Assembly: GCF_963675635.1 (NCBI RefSeq)
Contig: NZ_OY776488.1
Span: 2,252,001 to 2,316,000 of the forward strand
DNA: 64,000 nt
DNA from: an uncultured Pseudodesulfovibrio sp.
Lineage (GTDB): Bacteria; Desulfobacterota; Desulfovibrionia; Desulfovibrionales; Desulfovibrionaceae
Direction: 5' to 3'
Of this stretch, positions 26,797 to 34,358 are shown piece by piece. The notes beneath the pieces are model-generated. The model was not told where the DNA came from and made no database searches. It worked only from the letters and a program-made list of their open reading frames with translations. The translations under genes and the position numbers were made by a program. Positions within the stretch are counted from its first letter, which is position 1. Each line of letters begins with the position of its first letter.

Positions 26797-27225
26797 ATGT
26801 CTGATGAGAACAGGAACCCGAGCAGGAATTTTAACAAATTCTGGCCCCACATAACCAACCCGGAGGTTGCCCACTATGCGGCATCGCAAGGCGTCTGGGC
26901 ATGCGGCATCATATGCGGATTCACGGTACTGAACACAATCATGTTCATGATTGATTACCCCGACAGGCCTGTTGACCTGGTGCCCCTGGTAAATGTTGCC
27001 TTATTCGGCCTGATTGGTATCGGCATACACAAGAAATACAAAGCCTCGGCCATAACTGGACTTGTTCTCTATCTTCTCCAGTTTATCTTGAAATTCTCAT
27101 TCACCCCGATCCAAGCTCTCATCAGTAGTTTCTTCGCTGTTTTCTTCACCCTCGCATTTATCAACTCCGTCCGGGGTGTACATAAATGGCATGCATTGAA
27201 ACTGGAAAGGAGGTCGTCTGTATGA
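26797..27225 (+). CDS. Small four-helix membrane protein
   Basis: 142 residues from ATG 26797 (MSDENRNPSRNFNKFWPH). Four hydrophobic segments begin near 40, 66, 90 and 112 and a basic tail ends the protein (WHALKLERRSS). No family is recognised. It follows the ABC exporter by 17 bases and is likely cotranscribed, so it might assist that transporter; this is context only. The RBS is weak. Confidence 0.6.
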   Translation: MSDENRNPSRNFNKFWPHITNPEVAHYAASQGVWACGIICGFTVLNTIMFMIDYPDRPVDLVPLVNVALFGLIGIGIHKKYKASAITGLVLYLLQFILKFSFTPIQALISSFFAVFFTLAFINSVRGVHKWHALKLERRSSV

Positions 27226-27415
27226 CGTTCTTTCAAAAAAGAAACCGTAAACAGTTTTTTATGCTCTACAACGTGGTATCGGTTGTGTTTTTGAAAAAAA
27301 ACGCAAAAAAATTCGCCAAAACGGTAAAAAAAACGTCAATTTTCCGCTTTACAGGCTTTTTTTTTGGATGTACCCAACGTCTAACCCAATCGGGACTCTC
27401 TCCCTCTCATAGTGC

Positions 27416-27444
27416 CCGGTCCAGGAGACGTTCTCCTGGACCGG
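27416..27444. other. Perfect 13-bp hairpin upstream of the AhpD-like gene
   Basis: CCGGTCCAGGAGA / TCTCCTGGACCGG with a 3-base loop. There is no T run. It lies 26 bases before the start codon at 27471 and could be a terminator remnant of the upstream operon or a leader structure. The preceding 27226-27410 is A/T-tract rich, with no gene. Confidence 0.5.
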
Positions 27445-27470
27445 CGCTGTATTATTAAAGGAGTACGGCT

Positions 27471-27800
27471 ATGAAAGAACCAGCTGAAAAAGCAACGGAC
27501 CTCTTCCGACAGATGAACAAGAACCGCCGGGACGTCTTCAAGGCCTACCAAGGGTTTACCGCCACCATAAAAAAAGGCAGCGCCATTGAGGACAAATACC
27601 AGTCCTTGATTTTGATCGCCTGTTCCATCCTGTCCCAGTGTGACATGTGTATTTCCCTGCATGTACAGAACGCGGCCACTCACGGCGCAACTAAGGATGA
27701 AATCATCGATGCGGGCCTTCTGGCCGTTGCCATGGGCGGTTCTCCCAAGATGATGTATATGCGATATGTATATGAAGAGGCGGAAAAGCTCTTTGACTAG
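27471..27800 (+). CDS. Carboxymuconolactone decarboxylase/AhpD-like protein
   Basis: 109 residues, ATG with AAAGGAG upstream. The CMD core is visible, with the redox CxxC in SQCDMCISLHVQNA near 60 and a downstream helix AGLLAVAMGGSPKMMYM. Family members are small peroxidase- or thiol-linked oxidoreductases, often trimeric or hexameric. Single-gene unit ended by a strong terminator; repeat copy B follows. Confidence 0.85.
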   Translation: MKEPAEKATDLFRQMNKNRRDVFKAYQGFTATIKKGSAIEDKYQSLILIACSILSQCDMCISLHVQNAATHGATKDEIIDAGLLAVAMGGSPKMMYMRYVYEEAEKLFD

Positions 27801-27833
27801 AGCCTGGCTGCCTTGTGCGAAGCAAGATTAAGA

Positions 27834-27870
27834 AAAAGCCCCGCTTGAATTTTATTCAAGCGGGGCTTTT
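27834..27870 (+). terminator. Intrinsic terminator
   Basis: AAAAGCCCCGCTTGAA / TTCAAGCGGGGCTTTT around a 5-base loop. It ends the AhpD-like transcript. Confidence 0.9.
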
Positions 27871-27891
27871 AGTTAGGCGTGTTTTGTTACG

Positions 27892-28276
27892 ACTGCGTGC
27901 ATTCGCAGTAGAGGTGCAAACGGTATTGTTGCAACGGTTTTGCCTTGACGGCGACCTGCTTTTTGCGGGGCGGCAAAAAGCAGGCAAAAAGCGCCTTCTG
28001 GGCTGTGAGCCTGATACCGGACCCAAGAGCCTGTACGCGGTGATCAGCTTCTTGCCGCCGATCACAAGGCGGCCAAGATAGTAAGGGGCTTTTTTTCGGC
28101 CCTTTTTTTGCCCCAACAAAAAAACGGCCCCCGCCGGGAGGGCATGGAGAACGTTGGGTGCTTCAGCACCCAACAACGGCTCTCGCCGAAGGCGCATCTT
28201 CCAATAAAAAAGGCCGCTCTTAAAGCGGCCCTTCCTTATATCTTCTCTCCATCGGGGTTAAACCCCGACTTCTTCA
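27892..28276 (+). repeat. Dispersed structured repeat, copy B (inner segment missing)
   Basis: Same orientation as copy A. It matches A's 2918-3066, then jumps directly to A's 3421-3607, so about 354 bp of A are absent. The junction falls at CGCGG, present at both borders in A (GTACGCGG and GCGCGCGG), suggesting a deletion between short direct repeats. The outer end has the intact terminator (AAAGGCCGCT CTTA AAGCGGCC) and a second hairpin (TCGGGGTTAAACCCCGA), ending 10 bases from the stop codon of the convergent aminotransferase gene. Confidence 0.85.
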
Positions 28277-28286
28277 TCCTAACATC

Positions 28287-29459
28287 CTATTTCCCCATCA
28301 AAACTTTACCGACCCTGGCAAGAGCCTCCTTCAAGGTCTCATCGTCAACAGCATAGGAAAACCGAATACACTTGTCGTCGCCAAACGCAGCCCCCGGAAC
28401 CAGGGCAACACCAGCCTCTTCCAAAATCTTGGTACACATGGTCGCGGAATCCGGTGCCTCTTCGGTGTAGAACTGATCCAAAACCGGGAAGAGATAAAAT
28501 GCTCCGTCAGGCTTGGGACACTTCGCACCCCATCCGGTAATGATCTCATACGCCAGGTCACGGCGGCGAACAAAGGCTTCCTTCATCTCATCCACGATAT
28601 CCCACGGCCCGATCAGCGCGGCATGTGCAGCTTTCTGAGTGATGGAATTGATGTTGGATGTGGACTGTCCCTGAATCTTGCTCATGGCCTTGACCAGATC
28701 TTCGTGCGCCAGTGCATACCCGACGCGCCAGCCAGTCATGCAAAAGGACTTGGACAATGCACCGACAATGGCAATGGTTTCGGGGTATGTCTCCCAGGTC
28801 TTGGAAAGCGAAACGGGCTCGAACGGGGCGTACACCAGACGGTCGTATACCTCGTCAGAGATGATAAAAATTTCGTTGTCACGAGCCCACTGGGCAATGG
28901 CTTCGAGTTGTTCCTGCGTATAACAGCAACCGGTCGGGTTGGACGGTGAATTAAGAATGAGTACGCGGGTACTGTCCGTGCGTGCGGCCTCAAGAGCTTC
29001 CACGGTGACAAGATAGTTCTCGTCGGCAGTGGTGGGTACAAACACGGAAACGCCGTCAACCAACTGCACCATGGCAGGATAGCTGACCCAGTAAGGAGCC
29101 GGGATAAGGACTTCGTCGCCGGGATTCACCACGGCCATGAGCAGATTGTAGAGCACCTGCTTGCCGCCGTTGGATATAATCGTATTGTCGGCACAGGCCT
29201 GTGCCCCGTAAAATTTGGTATAATATCCAGCGACGGCTTCCCGCAGTTCCGGAATGCCCGGCACCGGAGTATACCGGGTGAAGCCTTCATCCAAAGCAGC
29301 CTTAGCCGCATCACAAACATGGGCAGGAGTGCCGAAGTCAGGCTGTCCCACAGCCAGACTGATAACCTCGCGTCCCTGAGCGCGGAGTTCCAGGGCCTTG
29401 GCATTCACTGCCAAGGTCGCGGAAGGTTTAATACGCGCCAGACGATCGGAAATACGCAT
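28287..29459 (-). CDS. aspC: Class I aminotransferase (aspartate/aromatic type)
   Basis: 390 residues, fold type I PLP enzyme. MRISDRLARIKPSATLAVNAK is the standard start of the bacterial Ib aspartate aminotransferase group; VGQPDFGTPAHV and SNGGKQVLYN follow; NSPSNPTGC is in place; the PLP-binding Lys is in VGALSKSFCMTGWRVGYA near 235; the C-terminal Arg that binds the carboxylate is in CIRFSYAVDDET. Substrate is probably aspartate/2-oxoglutarate; exact specificity is inference. Its 3' end abuts repeat copy B. Confidence 0.9.
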   Translation of the reverse strand: MRISDRLARIKPSATLAVNAKALELRAQGREVISLAVGQPDFGTPAHVCDAAKAALDEGFTRYTPVPGIPELREAVAGYYTKFYGAQACADNTIISNGGKQVLYNLLMAVVNPGDEVLIPAPYWVSYPAMVQLVDGVSVFVPTTADENYLVTVEALEAARTDSTRVLILNSPSNPTGCCYTQEQLEAIAQWARDNEIFIISDEVYDRLVYAPFEPVSLSKTWETYPETIAIVGALSKSFCMTGWRVGYALAHEDLVKAMSKIQGQSTSNINSITQKAAHAALIGPWDIVDEMKEAFVRRRDLAYEIITGWGAKCPKPDGAFYLFPVLDQFYTEEAPDSATMCTKILEEAGVALVPGAAFGDDKCIRFSYAVDDETLKEALARVGKVLMGK

Positions 29460-29641
29460 ATGAAGACTCTCTCTTGTTTAGCTATGGGTTGATTGACCGC
29501 TAGACTGCCAATAGACGAAAACAATTCAGAGGTAAATCGGGTTTTCTCCCAATCGAAAAAAAAGTTGCCAGATGCATTGACCTGTCTATAGCTTCATAGT
29601 GCAAGCACAAAGACATGAACACCATCGACAAGGAGAAATTC

Positions 29642-30121
29642 ATGTCTGCATTCAAAGGTGACCACATTACGGTACAATACGAAATGCATCTCGACTTTCC
29701 TGCCGAGAAAATATGGGCACAGCTCTGCCCGGTACGCGAATATGACTGGATAGAAGACTGGGAATGCGAAATGCTGCACTCTGAATCCGGTTTCAATGAA
29801 CGAGGTTGCGTCTTTCGCACAAATGTCCACACGGAAGGCGGCCCGGACATCTGGCTCACCTGCCGGTTCGACCCGATGGAACAAATTGAATTCGTCCGCA
29901 CCAACGCATGGCGAATTGCGCACTACATCATCGAATTGGAACCAGCCCAAAATGGAACCCGACTCATCTGGACGCAACATGTGACTGCGCTGAACGAAGA
30001 GGGCAATGAATACGTGAAGCAATGGCCTGATGCATTCAAAGCGACAATAATCAGACTGGAAAAGATGCTCGCCCACTTTCTCGCAACAGGGACAATGTTG
30101 CGAGCAGACGACAAGGACTGA
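29642..30121 (+). CDS. SRPBCC family protein
   Basis: 159 residues. ATG 29642 (MSAFKGDHITVQYEM) is preceded by AAGGAG; an upstream in-frame ATG is less likely. The helix-grip fold is suggested by HLDFPAEKIWAQLCPVREYD near 15 and by the beta strands and long C-terminal helix (ATIIRLEKMLAHFLATGTML). This fold binds hydrophobic ligands or mediates START-like transport. It precedes the MerR-methyltransferase fusion by 17 bases, so the two are probably one operon, perhaps a ligand-responsive pair. Confidence 0.75.
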   Translation: MSAFKGDHITVQYEMHLDFPAEKIWAQLCPVREYDWIEDWECEMLHSESGFNERGCVFRTNVHTEGGPDIWLTCRFDPMEQIEFVRTNAWRIAHYIIELEPAQNGTRLIWTQHVTALNEEGNEYVKQWPDAFKATIIRLEKMLAHFLATGTMLRADDKD

Positions 30122-30138
30122 CAGAAGGACGTCGAGAT

Positions 30139-31446
30139 ATGTACACGGTTGGAAGACTCGCCAAAAGACATGGACTTTCGCGCTCCACCTTGCTCTATTA
30201 TGATCGCATCGGACTACTCAGGCCGAGCGGGCACGCCAAGGGCGAGTATCGGCAATACTCGGGCGAAGATGATACTCGACTGACAAAAATCTGCAAATAT
30301 CGCAGGGCCGGGATCACACTCAAGGCAATCGGCGATATGCTCGACGATCAGGCAGACACCGGCGTGGCCGCGACTCTGGAGAACAGGCTGACGGAATTGA
30401 ACCGGGAAATGGACATCTTGCGGGAACAGCAACGATTCGTCATCGATCTGCTTGGCCGCACCGACCTGTTGAACGAACAACAGGTCATGGACATGGCCAC
30501 TTGGGTTTCCCTGCTCCGCGACGCCGGGTTCAGCGAAAATGACATGAGGCACTGGCATGTCCAGTTTGAAAAAAGCGCACCGGACAGACATGCAGACTTT
30601 CTGCGTCGCCTGCATATACCGGAAGGCGAAATTTCAGCCATCAGAGCCATGGCCGCAGCGCCGCAGCAGATCTTCAACATCAACAGGGAATCAGGAAAAT
30701 TCATGGAAATATTCTTCAAGATATACGAAGGCCTGGACCGCGAAGGCCCCGGGAATTTTGCAATGACCAAACGCGCCTACGACATGTGCACCGGCCTGCC
30801 GGAAAAGCCGGAAGTTCTCGAACTCGGCTGTGGATCAGGCGGCGCCACCATCCCGCTGGCACAGATATCCGGCGGCATTGTCACAGCCACAGAAATCTAT
30901 CACCCCTTCCTTGAGAAGATGGTCGAACGTGCCAAAAGAGCCGGAGTCGAAGATCGAATCATCGCCGCAGTCATGGACATGGGAGATATCCAGGCCGAAC
31001 CGGAATCCTTCGATCTTATCTGGTGTGAAGGAGCCGCCTATATCCTCGGCGTGGACAAGGCGTTTGCTCAATGGCAGCAATATCTCAAACCAGGTGGCTG
31101 CCTCTGCATTTCCGATGCTGTCTGGCTCTCGGAGGACATCCGAGACAACGCTCCTGACGAACTCAAGAATTTCTGGGCCGAGGGATATCCTGCCATGCGT
31201 ACTGCCGAGGAAAACAACCGCGCAGGTGAAGCTGCAGGCTATACGCCACTCGGCAACTTCACCATCGACACCGCCTGTTGGGACGCATTCTATAACGATG
31301 TCGAGCGACGCCTGGAAAAGATAGAACAAACATACGGAACCGAGCCAAACGGGCGAGCGATTATTGATATGACTCACAAGGAAATTTCTTTGTATCGGAA
31401 CTACCCTGGGACATACGGCTACGAATTCCACATATTCAAAAAATGA
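30139..31446 (+). CDS. MerR-type regulator fused to an SAM methyltransferase
   Basis: 435 residues. Residues 1-70 are a MerR winged helix-turn-helix (MYTVGRLAKRHGLSRSTLLY, YDRIGLLRPSG, YRQYSGED), and 80-105 a short coiled coil (ENRLTELNREMDILREQQ). Residues 110-200 are helical. From about 220, a class I methyltransferase: motif I VLELGCGSGGATIP, then EIYHPFLEKM, motif IV FDLIWCEGAAY. The MTase part replaces the usual effector-binding domain, suggesting that it senses or modifies a small molecule. Target unknown. A terminator follows. Confidence 0.88.
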   Translation: MYTVGRLAKRHGLSRSTLLYYDRIGLLRPSGHAKGEYRQYSGEDDTRLTKICKYRRAGITLKAIGDMLDDQADTGVAATLENRLTELNREMDILREQQRFVIDLLGRTDLLNEQQVMDMATWVSLLRDAGFSENDMRHWHVQFEKSAPDRHADFLRRLHIPEGEISAIRAMAAAPQQIFNINRESGKFMEIFFKIYEGLDREGPGNFAMTKRAYDMCTGLPEKPEVLELGCGSGGATIPLAQISGGIVTATEIYHPFLEKMVERAKRAGVEDRIIAAVMDMGDIQAEPESFDLIWCEGAAYILGVDKAFAQWQQYLKPGGCLCISDAVWLSEDIRDNAPDELKNFWAEGYPAMRTAEENNRAGEAAGYTPLGNFTIDTACWDAFYNDVERRLEKIEQTYGTEPNGRAIIDMTHKEISLYRNYPGTYGYEFHIFKK

Positions 31447-31469
31447 CCTCCTCCATCTTAAAGACCTCG

Positions 31470-31499
31470 GCCCCGTGCACTCTGTGTACGGGGCTTTTT
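31470..31499 (+). terminator. Intrinsic terminator
   Basis: GCCCCGTGCAC-TCT-GTGTACGGGGC then TTTTT. It ends the SRPBCC/MerR-MTase unit. Confidence 0.88.
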
Positions 31500-31653
31500 C
31501 ATTGGATATTCGTTGTCCCAACATCATACCCGCCTATGGATGGAGTTATTATTTCCATGAGAGAGGCTATAAAAAGTGACATCCATATTTACAAAAAAAC
31601 TAACTATTATAACATAGCTGATAGTAATTATTCTCACAAAAACAGGCGTCTCC

Positions 31654-33588
31654 ATGAAAGAGAAGTTCTTGAAATCCCACCTGAGCCAATGGCTGGCAGC
31701 CTCCCTGATCGTTTGCCTTGTCGTCGTTGGTTGTGCTTACGCCCTATACCAATCTAACAAAGAACATACGCAATTAATGGAAGCGGAGAAAGCGTCAAAC
31801 GCGGTTTATTCCCTTCAGCAGCTTCTGAAATTCGAATTCGAAAGCATGGTTGCTGATGTCCGGCTCCTGTCGAAAATGCAAGAGTCTCAACAGGTATTCA
31901 CCAATCGCCTCACGGCTCCCCTTGCAAAAAACCTGTTATTCTTCACTCTGGACAAGAAGGCGTATGACAATATCCGGTATCTGGACAGACGGGGCATGGA
32001 GTTGTTCCGCGTCGACTATCTCGAAGGCAGCCCGGCAGTGGCGACGAAGCATGATTTGCAGGACAAAGGAAACACATACTATTTCAAAGGATCCGAAAAG
32101 CTGAAAGTCGGCGAAGTATATATTTCGGCACTGGATCTGGACACGGAACCCTATGCCACAAACCAGCTTCCCAAACCCATCATACGTATCGCAGCTCCTT
32201 TGTTCGCACTCGACGGCACGCGACACGGGGTGGTCATCCTCAATTACTTCGGCAATCACATATGCCGTATCATGGAACTCGGGTCCGAGGAGTCCGGCGA
32301 AAACCCCATGCTGCTCAACGACAAGGGATATTGGCTTCGATCAGACAATGCTGATGAGGAATGGGGCTTCCTGCGCAAAGAGGGGACGGATCTCACCTTT
32401 CAGTCCCGCTTCCCGAAGGAATGGGAACACGTTACCCAAACAGAAAACGGACAGACCAGGACCCCAAACGGCCTTTTCACTTTCGCCACCATTGATCCCG
32501 GACAATTCATCTCTGAACTAACAAACATTCGGGTCACCAGCGATGCCGGCAAATGGGTCATCATGATCCATACGCCTATGAAGAAACTGACAGACCCTCC
32601 AAAAGCCTACCTGGCGAGTCTGTCCACGGTACTTATTCCCCTTGCAATTCTGATCATGGCCAGCCTCTATTTCATTTGTTTGTTTCGTCAGACCAACAAA
32701 CAGGCTCAACTGGACATCATAGCGCAACAGGCATCATACGCCCGATTTGTTCCCAAAGAATTCCTGGCCCTTCTAGGTAAGGGCAGATACCGGGATCTCG
32801 CCCTGGAAAGCCATGCTGATCATCAAATGTGTGTTCTTTTCAGTGATATCCGATCCTACACAAAGCTCTCCGAAGGCATGAGTCATCTAGAGGTCATCCA
32901 ATTCCTCAATGAATATTTCAGGGCAGTGAACGGACCTATCGTGAACAATGAAGGATTTGTGGACAGCTTTCACGGTGATGCCCTTCTGGCCTTGTTCAAA
33001 GATGGTAATGCAGAAGGAGCTGTCCGCGCAGCCATTGCAATGCAGCACAGTATTAAACAATTCAATGAAGAAAGGGCTGAGAAAGGAGAGAAAACGGTTG
33101 CCGCCGGTATTGGACTCCACTGCGGCGAAGTGACACTTGGAGCTCTCGGGACAAACGAACGCTTGCAGGCCACTGTGATCGGCGATGTCGTCAATCTGGC
33201 CGCCCGCATCGAATCGTGCACCAAGACCTTCGGCGTCAGTATAGTCATCTCGGACAGCGTATTCAAAAAAATACCACAGCCCGAAATATTCAACCTGCGT
33301 GAAATCGATACGGTTCGCGTCAAAGGGAAGCAGACTCCAGTGGCGCTCTATGAAGTTTTCGATGCCGACCGTGAAGAGCTGATCGCACAAAAACAATCGA
33401 TGCTCTCCGATTTTTCCCAGGCGCTCACCCTGTATAGAAAAGGAGACTTTGAAAACGCCTCAGCGATTTTTGATCAATGTATGAAGATATGTCCTGAAGA
33501 CACCATCAGTCCCATTTTTTTCAAACGATGCAAAACCATGATGCGAATTCCTCCCGGCGACGGCTGGACGGGCATTAGCACTCTCTAA
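31654..33588 (+). CDS. Membrane receptor with class III nucleotidyl cyclase domain
   Basis: 644 residues. Helix 1 near 12-32, extracytoplasmic dCache-like sensor (about 40-325), helix 2 near 330-352, cyclase domain near 388-545, and a C-terminal TPR-like tail. Metal Asp residues are present (VLFSDIRSYT and DSFHGDALLALF), and the transition-state region GDVVNLAARIE is intact. The usual substrate-specifying Lys before FxGD is Ser (VDSFHGD), and the partner position is Thr (ATVIGD). It should make cAMP or another cyclic nucleotide if active. It is followed 15 bases later by bacteriohemerythrin. Confidence 0.88.
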   Translation: MKEKFLKSHLSQWLAASLIVCLVVVGCAYALYQSNKEHTQLMEAEKASNAVYSLQQLLKFEFESMVADVRLLSKMQESQQVFTNRLTAPLAKNLLFFTLDKKAYDNIRYLDRRGMELFRVDYLEGSPAVATKHDLQDKGNTYYFKGSEKLKVGEVYISALDLDTEPYATNQLPKPIIRIAAPLFALDGTRHGVVILNYFGNHICRIMELGSEESGENPMLLNDKGYWLRSDNADEEWGFLRKEGTDLTFQSRFPKEWEHVTQTENGQTRTPNGLFTFATIDPGQFISELTNIRVTSDAGKWVIMIHTPMKKLTDPPKAYLASLSTVLIPLAILIMASLYFICLFRQTNKQAQLDIIAQQASYARFVPKEFLALLGKGRYRDLALESHADHQMCVLFSDIRSYTKLSEGMSHLEVIQFLNEYFRAVNGPIVNNEGFVDSFHGDALLALFKDGNAEGAVRAAIAMQHSIKQFNEERAEKGEKTVAAGIGLHCGEVTLGALGTNERLQATVIGDVVNLAARIESCTKTFGVSIVISDSVFKKIPQPEIFNLREIDTVRVKGKQTPVALYEVFDADREELIAQKQSMLSDFSQALTLYRKGDFENASAIFDQCMKICPEDTISPIFFKRCKTMMRIPPGDGWTGISTL

Positions 33589-33603
33589 AAAAGGAGTTTC
33601 CCA

Positions 33604-34005
33604 ATGTCTTTCATCACATTTACAAAAAAAAACATGATTGATGTTCCGGAAATCGATAATCAACACAATCAACTCTTTGAAATTCTCAACATGATGCACG
33701 CGGCCACGGTCGAAGGGCAGGAGCAGGCCGCTATCATAAAGATTTTTGACGACCTCATATCCTACACGGTGGACCACTTCGACACCGAAGAACAATACAT
33801 GATGAAGCATGAATACTCAGGCTACGCAGGCCACAAGAAAGAACATGATGAACTCACGGCACAGGCAGTCGAACTGCAAAATCAATTCAAGGACGGAAGT
33901 GCCACGGTTACATTCGAGTTGCTCGATTTCCTGAATGAATGGCTCAACAACCATACCATGGGGACAGACCAGGACATGGGAAAATTCCTCCGCGACATGG
34001 CATAA
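33604..34005 (+). CDS. Bacteriohemerythrin
   Basis: 133 residues, with AAAGGAG upstream. All diiron-ligand positions are readable: DNQHNQLFEI (His), HFDTEEQYM (His and Glu), GHKKEHDEL (two His), and NNHTMGTDQD (His and Asp). Single-domain oxygen-binding protein, typical of microaerophilic and sulfate-reducing bacteria. It lies 15 bases after the cyclase receptor, implying linked oxygen sensing or storage. A strong terminator follows. Confidence 0.93.
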   Translation: MSFITFTKKNMIDVPEIDNQHNQLFEILNMMHAATVEGQEQAAIIKIFDDLISYTVDHFDTEEQYMMKHEYSGYAGHKKEHDELTAQAVELQNQFKDGSATVTFELLDFLNEWLNNHTMGTDQDMGKFLRDMA

Positions 34006-34088
34006 ATCCATACCGAGACAAGCATATACCAGTACGCTATAGCTCGATAAATTTTTCCACCTTCCCGGAACAATCAAAAAGTTCAGGA

Positions 34089-34117
34089 GACTGCGCTCAA
34101 AGTGCAGTCTTTTTTTT
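34089..34117 (+). terminator. Intrinsic terminator
   Basis: GACTGCGCT-CAA-AGTGCAGTC with a T8 tail, closing the cyclase/hemerythrin unit. Confidence 0.9.
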
Positions 34118-34150
34118 GTAACAGCCCCCAAAATTCCTTCAAAATGCGTG

Positions 34151-34179
34151 TTGACAAATTGAGAGCCATTCCTGATAAC
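34151..34179 (+). promoter_or_regulatory. Sigma-70-type promoter for nrdJ
   Basis: TTGACA at 34151-34156, 17-base spacer, GATAAC at 34174-34179. It lies about 180 bases before the nrdJ start codon, leaving a long leader. Start site not determinable. Confidence 0.55.
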
Positions 34180-34195
34180 ACTCTAGCTCACGCAA

Positions 34196-34257
34196 GCCAG
34201 TCTCACCAACGACTTCCGGTCATTGTCATGAAAACACATTTTGGACTGGCCTTTTTT
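34196..34257 (+). promoter_or_regulatory. Possible attenuator hairpin in the nrdJ leader
   Basis: GCCAGTC (34196-34202) can pair with GACTGGC (34244-34250), immediately followed by CTTTTTT. Its loop is 41 bases. It lies downstream of the predicted promoter, so transcripts could stop here before nrdJ. No B12-box or other known aptamer core was recognised. Confidence 0.4.
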
Positions 34258-34358
34258 CCCCGCATTCTGTAGTCTAGATAATCTCTAACGCAAACAATTA
34301 CTCGCATTGCTTGTTTACTATAAAGACATAAATTCCAACAACTTACAAAGGTCAGTCC

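Noticed and set aside
34196-34257. Cobalamin riboswitch upstream of nrdJ
   Set aside because: No B12-box or conserved core is visible; only a simple hairpin with T run was found.
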